DNA of 64,000 nucleotides, taken from contig OX375872.1 of NCBI GenBank assembly GCA_947359465.1, positions 130,857,453 to 130,921,452 on the forward strand, written 5' to 3'. Position 1 is the first letter of the stretch. The number at the start of each line of letters is the position of its first letter. Positions 34,990 to 45,339 of this stretch are shown here, in pieces. The translations under genes and the position numbers were made by a program. This stretch comes from Metellina segmentata (Eukaryota; Arthropoda; Arachnida; Araneae; Tetragnathidae). Below the pieces are notes generated by a model, which saw only the letters and a list, made by a program, of their open reading frames with translations, searched no databases and had not been told where the DNA came from.

Positions 34990-36890
34990 TCGATGAATCA
35001 CCAATATGCAAATTGAACATTAAAATATTTTCCATTTAATCGATTTCCATAAGCAGACTAAATAAAAGCACTAAAACATTTTTCGTTTGATCGTTCCATT
35101 AGCAGACTCCCAAAATAACAGCCTTAGCAATTATTCCGTTTACTCCATTATGCAAACCAAATCTATATTAAACTGTTGTATTTTAAAACAAAACCATTGA
35201 AAATATTTCCCCTTTAGTACATTTCATGAACTGCCTCTATCTTAAACAGCTGCATTTTAAAACAAATGAATAAAAACATTATCTACTAGGACCATGAAGC
35301 GATTCTATCTTAAACAGTTGTATTTTCAAACAAAACCATTAAAAACATTTTCCATTTAGTCCATTCCATCATAAGCAGACTAAATAAAAGAACGAGAAGC
35401 ATTTTCTGTTTAGTTCATTCTATAAAACAAATCTATATTAAGCAGCTGTATTTTGAAACAAAAACCAATACAAACATTTTCGTTTTGTCGATTCCATAAA
35501 CTATCTTAAACAGCTACATTTTGAAACAAAACCCAATTAAAAGCATTTTTACATTCATACGAATTGAATGAATTGTCTTAAACACACACACAGCTGCATT
35601 TTGAAATAAAAACCAACAAAAATATTTTCCATTTAGTTGATTTCATAAACTGAATATCTTAAGCAGCTGTATTCCCCCCCCCCATAAACCAAATCTATAT
35701 TAAACAGCTGCATTTTGAAACGAAAACCCATACACATATTTTCCGCTTAGTCCATTTCATTAACTGACTATTTTAAGCAGCTGCATTTTGAAACAAAAAC
35801 CAATAAAAATATTTCCTGCTTAGTCGATTCCATAAACTATCTTAAACAGCTGGATTTTAAAACAGATACCAACAAAAATATTTTCCGTTTTGTCGTTTTC
35901 ATAAACTATTTTAAACAACTATATTTTGAAGCAAAACAAACAAAACTTTTTTTCCGTTTAGTCGATTTCATAAACTGACTATCTTAAACAGCTGTGTATT
36001 GGGGAAAAAAACAGTTAAAACATTTTCCGTTTAGTCCATACCTTAAGCAGACAAAGCAAAAGCGAAAGACATTTTCAGTTTAGACCATTCCATAAACAAA
36101 ATCTATCTTATATAGCTGCATTTTTAAACAAAAACCAACACAAATATTTTCTGATTAGTCGCTTTCATAAACCTTTTTTTGCGTTTAGTCGATTTCATAA
36201 ACTGACTATCTTAAGCAGCTGTGTTTTGAAACAAAAACCAATTAAAACATTTTCCGTTTAGTCGATACCTTAACCAGACAAAGCAAAAGCGAAAGACATT
36301 TTCTGTTTAGTCCATTCCATAAATTAAATATATCTTATATAGCTGCATTTTTAAACAGAAACCAACACAAATATTTTCTGATTAGTCGCTTTCATAAAAC
36401 GTTTTTTCCGTTTAGTCTATTTCATAAACTAACTATCTTAAGCAGCTGTGTTTTGAAACAAAAACCAATTAAAACATTTTCCGTTTAGTCGATACCTTAA
36501 CCAGACAAAGCAAAAGCGGAAGACATTTTCAGTTTAGACCATTCCATAAACAAAATCTATCTTATATAGCTGCATTTTTAAACAAAAACCAACACAAATA
36601 TTTTCTGATTAGTCGCTTTCATAAAACGTTTTTTCCGTTTAGTCGATTTCATAAACTAACTATCTTAAGCAGCTGTGTTTTGAAACAAAAACCAATAATA
36701 AAATTTTCCGTTTAATCCATTCCTTAAGCAGACGAAGCAAAATCGAAAGACATTTTCAGTTTAGTCCATTCCATAAACTAAATCTATCTTATATTGCTGC
36801 ATTTTTAAACAAAAACCAACACTAATATTATCTAATTAGTCGCTTTCATAAAATATCTTGTACAGCTGTATCTTCGAAACTAAAACAATA
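34990..36890. repeat. AT-rich array of ~76-bp units with a 227-bp higher order
   Basis: Base units carry CAGCTGCATTTTGAAACAAA, AACCAATAAAAATATTTTCC and GTTTAGTCGATTCCATAAAC. From about 36000 three different base units form a 227-bp block: the word ACAAAGC (ACGAAGC in the last copy) lies at 36051, 36278, 36505 and 36732, exactly 227 apart. The left part (34990-35980) lacks this order and is more diverged. Confidence 0.85.
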
Positions 36891-36899
36891 AAAACTTAA

Positions 36900-37400
36900 G
36901 CGCATAGACTCTTGGGCCTCAAACTTCCTGCAATCGACGGGATCGACATCATCCGCGATGTAAATGTTTCTTTCAGCAAACCAGACATATCCCCATTGTT
37001 TCCAATCCAATGATCGACTGCAGGGAATTCCGTCCCTTCATCCGAAGGTGCTGAAGAAGAGATTTTGGGGAGATGGATGGCCCCCTGATTGTCCGCCAGA
37101 CTGCGTCGCAGGCATTTTCCATCAGATTGAAGGCCAGAGACGCAATTAACGATTGCCCCTGGACAACAAGATCGAAGGCATTTACAGCCTTACTCATGGC
37201 CAATCTGTAGAAGAATCGCTGGAGATAGATTGAGAAAACAAGGCACTCAACATCCGAGGTGCCATTTGCACGCGTAGTGTCTGTACTCAGTACCTTAGGT
37301 GCGGAAGAAGAAAAATGGCTTTCGATTTTCTTTCGTCCGTGGTAAAGCGTAGTTTTGGGCGTCTGATACCTTGAACTGACATGTTTAATCTTATTCATAT
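36900..37400 (-). other. G+C-richer island with a 141-codon open frame
   Basis: Composition changes sharply from the AT-rich array. A minus-strand frame (37398 to 36973) of 141 codons is open; its middle reads MSKAVNAFDLVVQGQSLIAS and its end contains IIGLETMGICLVC. I do not recognise a domain. The plus strand also has long open stretches here, so the frame may be chance in G+C-rich DNA, an exon of a host gene or part of an unknown repeat. It ends where a group A SINE head begins. Confidence 0.35.
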
Positions 37401-37427
37401 CTAAGAAAATTCCTATTTTGTATCAGG

Positions 37428-37560
37428 GGCCGCAGAAGCCCAGTTTGAAGAGTAACGGACTATAGAAATTGGAGGGTTGCGAGTTCGAATCCAACCCAAA
37501 GACCGTCGTGCACAAAGAGGACTTGTGCACGTTTAAATCTGTCGTGGTTTCAAATTTCCT
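37428..37560 (+). mobile_element. SINE, head group A, head part (plus)
   Basis: A tRNA-like head with AGAGTAACGGACTATAG and the B-box-like GAGTTCGAATCCAACC is followed by AAGACCGTCGTGCAC and TGTGCACGTTTAAATCTGTC. It stops at 37560, where a group B SINE starts, so it was truncated by, or served as target for, the second SINE. Confidence 0.8.
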
Positions 37561-37818
37561 CGCCGACCAACCGACATAGTGGTTAAGGTGTTAGCCTCTA
37601 GATCGGAAGGTTCCTGGTTCAAATCCGGGGCCGGACATGGATTTTTGTAAACGTATGGTGTAGAGGTCGGCTGGTGCACCTTTAATCAGGCGTGGCCGAA
37701 AGTCCTCACGTTGGGTTTGTGTGGAAGTTTGGAGAGTGGTTTGGTAGATCAGGTGATGCCTCGTCATTTGACCGTGGTTCAAAATTACGAGGTGTTGTTC
37801 TCGGATCTGTCCCTTAGA

Positions 37819-38890
37819 GCAGTGCTCCCCAACCTTTTTATCGCCGCGGACCGAATCAACGTTTGATAATTTTAACGCGGCCCGCTGAGGGGGGGGGGGC
37901 GTTGATTGCTTATATTTTAGATTGCTTTGATTTAATAAATTTAATTTAATAGAACTTAAACATGCCTTCAAAATAAAATACAGTTACACCAAAAAATGAA
38001 TATAAAGTGATTTAACATTTTAACTCACTAGAACGCTAAATCAATGAAAACCCTGAGCTTGTTTCTTTGCAACGAGAAGGTTTTATCTGGGGGTAATTTT
38101 AGACAATGACACCCGAAGTGTGTTGCTTACGTCCAGTTTATTCCGTTGTTTTGTTTTGGTTGCTGTCACTGCAGAAAACCCCGCTTCACACAGATAGGTT
38201 GTCGGAAATGGCAATAGGAATTTAAATGCTGTTATGGCAATCTCAGGGTATTCCATTAAGACTTTAATCCAGAACACCGGCAGAGTTGTTGTCTCGAACG
38301 TAGTTTTAAGGCCACCTTCATTTGCAATCTCCAGCAGTTCATCTTCTTACACAGACATGCTAGATTCGCCTGATTCGTTGACAAATGGGTCGCGGATCCA
38401 TTCCTTACTAGTTCGTGGGTCTTTTGTGTTTGGGAAGTAGCGCCCTAACTCTTTTAAAAGCAAAGACAGGTGATCATGCACCAACTGGGAAAATGAATGT
38501 TTAGGCTCAGTCTCGCCTAAAATCCCCGCTATGTCTGAAACATGTCCAAAATGCCTCTGTTCACGCACCGTCCCCACAACTTCAGTTTGGCTTTAAATGC
38601 AGCTACTTTGTCTGCCAACTTGAAAACAGTTGTCACATTTGTCAAAATTGGAAAATAGGGACATACAGAATTCAGAAATCATAATTGAAGCTCTAGTAAC
38701 AGAACAAATTTCAAGTTCTGATTTACCGCCTCCTAATTCGCGAGTGGACATTTCATAGATAACCGCACAAACCCAAGATATATACACCACAGTAAATAAA
38801 ATGGAAATAATTTTATGTTCCTTGGGCGGCCCGGTACCATTTGATCCACGGACCGGTACCGGTCCGCGGCCCAGGGGTTGGGGACCACTG
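37819..38890 (-). mobile_element. hAT element with 8-bp target duplication
   Basis: The ends CAGTGCTCCCCAACC and GGTTGGGGACCACTG are inverted repeats of the CAGTGGTCCCCAACC type found in animal hAT elements. CCTTAGAG is duplicated exactly at 37811-37818 and 38891-38898. At 1072 bp it is much shorter than an autonomous hAT, so it is an internally deleted copy. It carries the 3' part of a transposase gene on the minus strand. Confidence 0.92.
38083..38680 (-). pseudogene. hAT transposase C-terminal remnant
   Basis: Reading the minus strand, one frame gives FKLADKVAAFKAKLKLWGR, a shift follows, then ELGRYFPNTKDPRTSKEWIR, an in-frame stop, and finally FPTTYLCEAGFSAVTATKTK with QRNKLDVSNTLRVSLSKI. 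The last part is the hAT C-terminal dimerisation region (CExxFS followed by K..RN.L...LR..L) of the kind found in ZBED5/SCAND3-like transposases. One shift and one stop make it inactive, and the N-terminal BED finger and first catalytic residues are deleted. Confidence 0.88.
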
Positions 38891-38984
38891 CCTTAGAGGA
38901 TTGATCCCAGACCGTCGTCAATAGCCCGTTGTGTTGCTCTAGTACGACGTTAACAAAAATTACTAATTACCACTATCTCAAATT

Positions 38985-39175
38985 TACTCAAGTTAGTGTC
39001 GAAGTTTGGTGAGCAGAGTACCAGCTCAGGGGTGACCTCGTCATCTAAACGTGGTTCAAAATTACGTGGTGTTGTCCTCGGATTTTTCCTTTCGGAGGTT
39101 GATTCCAAACCTTCACCAAAAACTGCCCGTCGTGTTGCTATAGTGCTACCTTAATTAAATACCTGCCTACCTATT
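38985..39175 (+). mobile_element. SINE body and tail (plus)
   Basis: GTCGAAGTTTGGTGAGCAGA, ACCAGCTCAGGGGTGACC, GGTTCAAAATTACGTGGTG, GGTTGATTCCAAACC and TAATTAAATACCTGCCTACC follow in the usual SINE order. It begins a run of several SINE copies up to 40140. Confidence 0.8.
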
Positions 39176-39428
39176 TTATATTCGAGTTCGAAACTGGGTC
39201 CAGTCCAATACCGTCATGTACACGGGGGCTGGATCATGTTAACTCTGTCGTGGCCTCAAATGTCCCACGTTGGTGTAATGTGGAAATCTGGAGAATGGGG
39301 CACCAACTCATGGAGCAAAATTACAAGGCATTGTCCTTGAACGTTTCCCTTCGGGATTAAACCTGGACCGTCACCAATAGCCCATTGTGTTGCTTCAGTG
39401 CTACGTTAATTGACAACCTACCTATTAT
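39176..39428 (+). mobile_element. SINE, head group A, decayed (plus)
   Basis: TTCGAGTTCGAAACTGGG marks a decayed B box; TACACGGGGGCTGG, CTGTCGTGGCCTCAAATG, GTGGAAATCTGGAGAATGG and AATAGCCCATTGTGTTGC follow, with a GACAACCTACC tail. A stretch in the middle of the body is deleted. Confidence 0.75.
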
Positions 39429-39459
39429 GTGTTCATTAATTGAATATGATAGAATATAT

Positions 39460-39592
39460 TGAATAGGTAGGTATTGTAGGTTGATCATATTGCGTTGCAT
39501 TTCAGCTCACAACCATCCATTGGCACTGGTTCGTGATCCTGAAGTGAAAGTTCCGAGAACAGCTCCTCGTAATATTGAATAATTATGGTTAA
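39460..39592 (-). mobile_element. Decayed SINE fragment (minus)
   Basis: AATAGGTAGGTATTG tail text, ATTGGCACTGGTTCGTGATC and CTCCTCGTAATATTGAAT echo the SINE body read backwards, but with many changes. Confidence 0.5.
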
Positions 39593-39596
39593 ACGT

Positions 39597-39932
39597 CAGA
39601 TAGGTAGATGGCAGGAAGTTTGTTGAATTATCTTCCTACTCGAGCAACACAACGGGCTATAGGCGACTGTCTAGGATCAATCCCGAAGGTTTAGATCTGA
39701 GGACAGCTCCACGTAATTTTGAATCACGTTCAGATGACTATGTCAACACCCGAGCTAACAACCTCTCTCCAAACTAATCACACCACAACAACGTGAGGAC
39801 ATTTGGGGTCCACTACAGATTTAACATGTACCTGTCCCCACGTACACGGCGGTGTTTAGTTGGATCGTATCAAACTCGTAACCCTCCGGATGCTAATTCA
39901 CTGCTCTTTTCCAAATAGGCTACCACTGTGCG
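39597..39932 (-). mobile_element. SINE, head group A, full length (minus)
   Basis: Tail AGATAGGTAGATGG, then GAGCAACACAACGGGCTATAG, GATCAATCCCGAAGG, CACGTAATTTTGAATCACG, AACAACGTGAGGACATTTGG and a head with GTTTAGTTGGATCG, ACTCGTAACCCTCCGGATGC and CAAATAGGCTACCACTG. It gives a useful length estimate for the family of about 335 bp. Confidence 0.85.
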
Positions 39933-39984
39933 CACTTATATGGAGACTGGAGAATATTTATTGTACACTTATTTCAACAAATCC

Positions 39985-40142
39985 AATCCTTATAGCCCGT
40001 TGTGTTGCTCTAGTACGACGTTAACTAAAATTACCATTACCATTACCAATCCACATAAAATTACGTGGTGTTGTCCTCGGATCTGTCTATAACTCGTTGT
40101 ACTGCTCTAGTGCGACGTTAATTAAAAATACCTACCTACCAC
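39985..40142 (+). mobile_element. Two SINE tail fragments in series (plus)
   Basis: The first (39985-40045) ends ACTAAAATTACC with an (ATTACC)n tail. The second (40046-40142) starts AAAATTACGTGGTGTTGTCC and ends TTAATTAAAAATACCTACC. Both lack heads. From 40142 to 40845 the sequence is AT-rich with nothing recognised. Confidence 0.8.
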
Positions 40143-40944
40143 TTCATTTAAATAAAATTATCGTGTAGAAGTTTTTATGGAGAATAAGAAATAAGAATAT
40201 TAGGAATCATAAGAAATATTAGGAGTTTAGGTAGAAAAAAATTCAATTTACATTAATTAAAACAAAAGCTGAACCTTTATAACAAATACCAAAGCGCATT
40301 GCTTCTATTGATTAGTATGTTGTACGTAATCACGCACGTAAATTCTATAAGCACGTGAAAGAACAAGAAAATGTAACAAAAGTAATCTTAATAATTAATG
40401 GTTAAAAGTAAAATATAAATGTCTATGCTCTCCAATAAATCTGCAAAATGTGCAGTTAGCAAACGACTTTGTAATTAACCTGGCCAGAAATTTAAGCGAA
40501 AAAGAGTTATATATTTTTATTAACCCTTTTCTGACTTCATCTGCCTTTGTATAGCTACCATGTAACTAAGCTTCACCATTAACTAAAATTAACTGCTCCT
40601 GAAATGCTCTTATTTAAGGATACCATAATTAGGATGTATATTTAGATAGCGGCTTATATAGGGGTAGTAAGCCTTGGCAGTGCGTATATGAGCAAAAAAT
40701 AAACCCAACAATAAGGTTAACATGAAATACTTTCATACACTATTTGTATTTTCTTACTTTGAGTGTAAAAGATGGTTTCTATTGTTCGGCGAAAAAAACA
40801 GGTTTTGTATTATTCATGATATTTTATGTTTTAGTCTTATGTGTGTACACTCTATAACCAAAAAATAGACGCACCAAGAAGATGACGAATTCTAGAGGTG
40901 CCGGGTTCGATCAACTTAGAAGGGTGCTACCTGGGGACGCATAG

Positions 40945-41770
40945 TCTTTAGTGACGAATACCGTTTCCAATTGTGTCTTGAGGACTACCACAGACGCGTC
41001 TGGAGACGTCCAAGGCAGCGTGGGGATCCTGTCCTTACTATTTTTTTCTAATGGCTGGCACATTTGACCTAAGTCATTGGCCACTACAAGGCCTGAAGTG
41101 ATGGCCACTTGTGAAGGAGCATCCAGTGGGAGGACCATCATTGCCCTTAACAATTTATACTTCGTAATTTTGAACCAAGCTCAGATGACGAAGCAACACC
41201 TGAGCTGGTATACGCTTACAAACAACCATGCACGAACCCGGATTCTAACCGGGGACCTTCCGATCTAGAGGCTAACACCTTAACCACTATACCGGTTGGT
41301 CGGCCTGTCCTTACTATTGCACACCACATTTCTCCACAACAGGGTGTTATGGTCTGAGGTGCCGTCTCCTTTGATAGTAGGACCCCTTTGGTTGTCATTT
41401 CTGACACACAGCACGTAGACGACATTCTACGACCGGTTGTGTTGCTGTTCCTTCTGCGACTCCCCGGATTTATTTTTCAACAAGATAATGCCCGGCCGCA
41501 CACGGAATGTGTTGCTATGAATTGTCTTCCAGCTTTTCCAGCACTTTCTTGGCCAGCTAGGTCTCCTGTTCTCTCCCATAGAGCAAATTTGGGACGTTAT
41601 GGGAAGGCGATTGCAACCATCCCGGAATGGTGACCATTTAGTCCGACAGTTGTGAGAGAATTTGGCAGGAAATTTCGCAGGTCACCATCCGGAAACCTTT
41701 TCAGTCTATGCCACGCCGGGTGACAGCTTGCATCCAAGCCAGAGGTGGACCAACGCCTTATTGACTTCCT
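40945..41770 (+). pseudogene. Tc1-like transposase, decayed and split by a SINE
   Basis: Left of the SINE the frame reads GRIVFSDEYRFQLCLEDYH and RRVWRRPRQRGDPV (first acidic region). Right of the SINE follow QQGVMV, a stop, GAVSFDSRTPLVVISDTQ, then FQQDNARPHTECVAMNCLP (second acidic residue) and, in shifted frames, text of the SPDLSPIE and C-terminal regions (WARKFRRSPSGNLFSLCHAG is a shifted reading). Several stops and shifts exclude function. Tc1 transposase would cut and join the element at TA in the nucleus. Confidence 0.82.
41043..41303 (-). mobile_element. SINE, head group B, inserted in the Tc1 relic (minus)
   Basis: A T run at 41041-41047 marks the A-rich tail read backwards. GTAATTTTGAACCAAGCTC and AACACCTGAGCTGG are body, and the head is the complement of GTATAGTGGTTAAGGTGTTA with the B-box-like GGTTAGAATCC. 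CCTGTCCTTACTATT is duplicated exactly at 41028-41042 and 41304-41318, a 15-bp target duplication as made by LINE machinery. Part of the body is replaced by unrelated text (41050-41140). Confidence 0.88.
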
Positions 41771-42249
41771 TCCTTTGTAACAGTCAAACTGAAATAAATC
41801 ATTGAGTTGAAATTTTAATCGTTTGTTTTTCTACGTATGTTCTTCACATCCACCAATTTTTATCGCAATCAGACAACTCCTTCTTGGTACGTCGAATTTT
41901 TTGCTATCGAGTATATTTGTATACTTTAAAAATATTTTCCAACTTCTTTCTTTCAAACAAACCAAGGTCTTGTTGTAAGCATTCAAAATAAATTTCTAGT
42001 TACAAAGGTTTGTCGTTAGGTATTGTACAAACTTGTTTCCAAAACTTCAAACTGTTTTTGCGATATGATACTACGCTCAAACTGTGACAACTCAGCAGTA
42101 AATGGATCTATTGTAATTATTTTTAAGTCATCATAATCTACATAATACAGTGAGTATTTTGATATTCATTCCGAGTCATTAGTTAAAAAATGAATTTTAA
42201 GGTGTTTTTTAAATGTTGAAATTCTTTAACAAATCTTGATTTTTTATAC

Positions 42250-43545
42250 TTCCTTGGTGGACAAAGATCGTAAAAAGAATTTATTCTCCTATGAATTTGA
42301 TTGAGAATCGAAACGTCAAGAACAGTGCTAGTAATAACAACCCACGAATTATCCTTCTGGCCAAATAAGAATTTGAGATATCACTGTTCAAAAAACGTTC
42401 AAATTACCAAATTAAATTTTAATTAGATCATTAATGATCAGCTTAATCTGTTTTTTTCACACTGGAATTATACTAATCAGAAATCAGTGAACAATTGTAA
42501 AAATATCTGAATTTTTAAAGTCAATTTTAAACAAACTTTCGAGTGTATACGTGCATCTTGAGAGTAGAAACGTCAAGAATAGTGCTAGGAATAACTTGCA
42601 CCACGAATTGTCTTTCTGAACAAATTAGAATTCGAGATATCTCTGTTAAAAAAACGTGCTAATTAGAAATTAAATTTAAATTAGATCATTAATAATCAGT
42701 TTAATCTGATTTTTTCACACTGTCAAAATTTTAAACAAACTTTCGAGTGTATACGTGCATCTTGAGAGTAGAAACGTCAAGAATAGTGCTAGGAATAACT
42801 TGCACCACGAATTGTCTTTCTGAACATATTAGAATTCGAGATATCTTTGTTAAAAAACGTGCTAATTAGAAATTAAATTTAAATTAGATCATTAAAGATC
42901 AGTTTAATCTGATTTTTTCACACTGTAATTATATTAATCCCAAACCAGGGAACTATTGTAAAAATATCTGGATTTTTAAAGTCAAAATTTGAAACAAACC
43001 TTCGAGTGTATACATGCATCTTGAGAGTAGAAACGTCAAGAATATAGTGTTAGGATTAACTAGCAGCACGAATTGTCTTTCTGAACAAATTAGAATTCGA
43101 GATATCTCTGTTCAAAAGCGTGATAATAAGCAAATTAAATTTAAATTAGATAATTAATGATAAGCTTAATCTGATGTTTTCACACTCGAATTATATTAAT
43201 CCCAAACCAGTGAACTATTGTAAAAAAATCTGGACTTTTAAAAAGTCAAAATAAATTTTACACAAACTTTCGATTGTATACGTGCATCTTGAGAATAGAA
43301 ACGTCAAGAATAGTGCTAAGAATAACTTGCACCACGAATTGTCTTTCTGAACAAATTAGAATTCGAGATATCTCTGTTAAAAAACGTGCTAATTATAAAT
43401 TAAATTTAAATTATATCATTAATGATCAGTTTAATCTGATTTTTCACACTGAAATTAATTAATTATAAATAAGTGAACTATTGTCAAAACCTGGATTTTT
43501 AAAGTCAAAATTTTAAACAAACCTTCGAGTGTATATGTGCACTTG
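42250..43545. repeat. ~258-bp tandem array, five units
   Basis: The word AAACGTCAAG lies at 42311, 42568, 42772, 43031 and 43299 (spacing 257, 204, 259, 268). Units share GAATTGTCTTTCTGAACAAA, TTCGAGATATCTCTGTT and TTAGATCATTAATGATCAG. The 204-bp step is a unit with an internal deletion. Between 41913 and 42250 nothing is recognised. Confidence 0.9.
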
Positions 43546-43602
43546 GATATGTGAGCTAAATTTAATTTCGAAAGCAAAATTAACTCAGTTAAAAGCTATT
43601 CA

Positions 43603-43735
43603 CCCTCCTAGCAGCCCTTGTATCGACGAGATATCTCGTCATTAGCAAAACTGACGAGATTCTGATGGACCAAATATCTCGTTATTAGAAGAAAACTGAC
43701 CAGATCTGTCATAGGGGAAAGACTGAAAGTTTGAA
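43603..43735. repeat. TTAA-type palindromic element, copy 3
   Basis: The left end CCCTCCTAGCAG follows TTCA (a changed TTAA). A perfect ACGAGATATCTCGT lies at 43626-43639 and a half-decayed one near 43668. The right end GAAGGTGAA is a changed GGTTAA. Confidence 0.6.
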
Positions 43736-43987
43736 GGTGAAATTATGAATGTAAAGCCCGTAAAGGGTTTAAACTAACGATTTTCATTCAAGCTTTCTCT
43801 AAATGTGACAGTTTGCTAGTAGTATCTGATTTGAGAGATTAATGTGTAACAAGCAACGGAGAATGCGATAACTGAACGGAATACTCATTTGCTTTCACAC
43901 CGGCAATATGTGAAAAAGATGGAAGAGTCCGATTTAGAAGGAAGCTAAGTGATATTTGTTTCTACCTTGAAATTACACGTTACATAT

Positions 43988-44284
43988 CAGGTATGTATTT
44001 TAATTAACGTCGCACTGGGGCAACACAACGGGCTATTGACGACGGATCAGAACCAGAAAAGAAAGATCAGAGGACAACACACCGTAATTTTTAATCATGG
44101 TCAGATGACGAGGCCACAACTGAGCTGCCACCCCACTCACCAAACCAACGTGAGGACATTCGAGGCCACGACAGATTTAATGTGCACCAGCCGCCTTTGA
44201 ACATGACGGTCTTTGGCTGGATTCTAACTCACAACCCTTCAGTTGCTGATCTGTTACTCTTCAAACCAGGCTACCGTGGCCTAA
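43988..44284 (-). mobile_element. SINE, head group A, nearly full length (minus)
   Basis: TTTTAATTAACGTCGCACTG, GGGCTATTGACGACGGATC, AGATGACGAGGCCACAACTG, AACGTGAGGACATTCGAGG, GATTTAATGTGCACCAGCC and a head with GTCTTTGGCTGGATTCTAAC and CAGGCTACCGTGGCC. The head's outer end is well preserved. Confidence 0.87.
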
Positions 44285-44329
44285 TATTACATATTAAGAC
44301 GGAGTTATGTAACTTCAGAATTCCATTTT

Positions 44330-44650
44330 TCTTACTTGATATGTATAATTTTATAAGCATTACAAAATTATATTCTAAAGAGCGGAGAAATAGAATCATT
44401 AAAAGACTCTATTCTACGGAAATGTACAATATAAACTTTTCAAAGGCTTCTATTATAATGAATGAACCAATAGATTATTTTCAAATGATTTTATTCTGAG
44501 GAGAGAACCAATAGAAACCTTGTAAAAAATTATCTTCTAAAACATGAGAAAAATAATCTTTCCAAATGATTCTATTACATTGAAAGGAGCAATAGAATAT
44601 TTCCAAAGAATTTTCTATTCGAAGGAAATGAGAGGTAAGAAACAGAAAAT
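44330..44650. repeat. ~40-bp unit minisatellite (AATAGAATC type)
   Basis: Units around TTCTATTCTACGGAAATG, CCAATAGAATATTTCC and AAATGATTTTATTCTGAGG repeat with drift. This is the same dispersed family as at 22170, 57360, 58940 and 63240. The 105-codon frame 44182-44499 is an accident of SINE plus repeat. Confidence 0.7.
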
Positions 44651-45059
44651 ATCACTGCTCACGCGATCTTGTTCATTCTCGTTTCGTTGAAAAATATCGT
44701 CTGTCTCAAATATTCCGAAATCGTTTTCATTGCGCAAAGAACAAAAATAAGACTCGCAATAAATGAAGTATCAGAGCTGAAATTCCATTAAAAAATATAA
44801 TTTTTTGAAGAATAATTACTTTTTCAGCAGTACTGGTAAAACAATCGAAGTAATCGTAATATTCAATAGACATTCCAATTTTTCCGAAACGAACCAAATT
44901 ATGGTTGATTTGAGTATACTTTCTCAGGTGTTTTAGCATGAAACTCATCTAAATATACCAATAAAGACATGTTTAATATTGCATTCACTAAACTAATAGA
45001 TAATGTATAAAATAAAATACACTGCAATCAAATATTTGGAATACAATTCATGTGATGTG

Positions 45060-45300
45060 TACACAAACACAAAATCGAGCATAGAACAGAAAGACGGACA
45101 GACAGACTTTCGCAACCAATTCCACTCACTAAATGAAGATAAGTACTCACTGTATGCAAATTTCCATGAAAATATCTTAAACCGTGTGGACGTGTATAGG
45201 GCACGACGGACAGACGGACAGACAGACATCAAACGAGAAAAAGGCGGATTCGGCATCAGAAGGGTCCAAAACGGATCGAAAACTTGAAATGGGTCGAAAA
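45060..45300. repeat. Stretch with two (GACA)n runs
   Basis: GACGGACAGACAGAC occurs near 45091 and again as GACGGACAGACGGACAGACAG near 45205. Frames of about 100 codons are open on both strands through it (44993-45322 and 45003-45287), which marks it as simple-sequence DNA and not a gene. Confidence 0.5.
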
Positions 45301-45339
45301 TATTGAATGTACAAACAAACACTCCATTCTTATTTATAC

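Larger units (their letters stand above)
37562..38975 (+). mobile_element. SINE, head group B, split by a hAT element (plus)
   Basis: The head is GCCGACCAACCGACATAGTG, GTTAAGGTGTTAGCCTCTAG and TTCCTGGTTCAAATCCGG, with A-box-like TAGTGGTTAAGG and a good B box. The body (GTGGAAGTTTGGAGAGTGG, CATTTGACCGTGGTTCAAA) equals that of group A. It is interrupted at 37819-38890 by a hAT element and resumes with GATTGATCCCAGACCGTCG, AATAGCCCGTTGTGTTGC and CGACGTTAAC, with an ATTACC-type tail. Confidence 0.85.
40848..41913 (+). mobile_element. Tc1-like element with a nested SINE
   Basis: The ends ACTCTATAACCAAAAAATAG and the complement of AATTTTTTGCTATCGAGT, followed inward by GCACCAAGAAG-type words, form imperfect inverted repeats next to TA. 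The body holds a decayed transposase without its N-terminal DNA-binding half. A 261-bp SINE with its own duplication sits in the middle. It belongs to the same family as the fragment at 16283. Confidence 0.85.

Noticed and set aside
37562..37640. Possible tRNA genes at SINE heads
   Set aside because: The A- and B-box words are followed by SINE bodies, and the cloverleaf cannot be completed with a proper acceptor stem.
44993..45322. About 100-codon frames on both strands near the (GACA)n runs
   Set aside because: Simple sequence opens both strands; no domain is seen.
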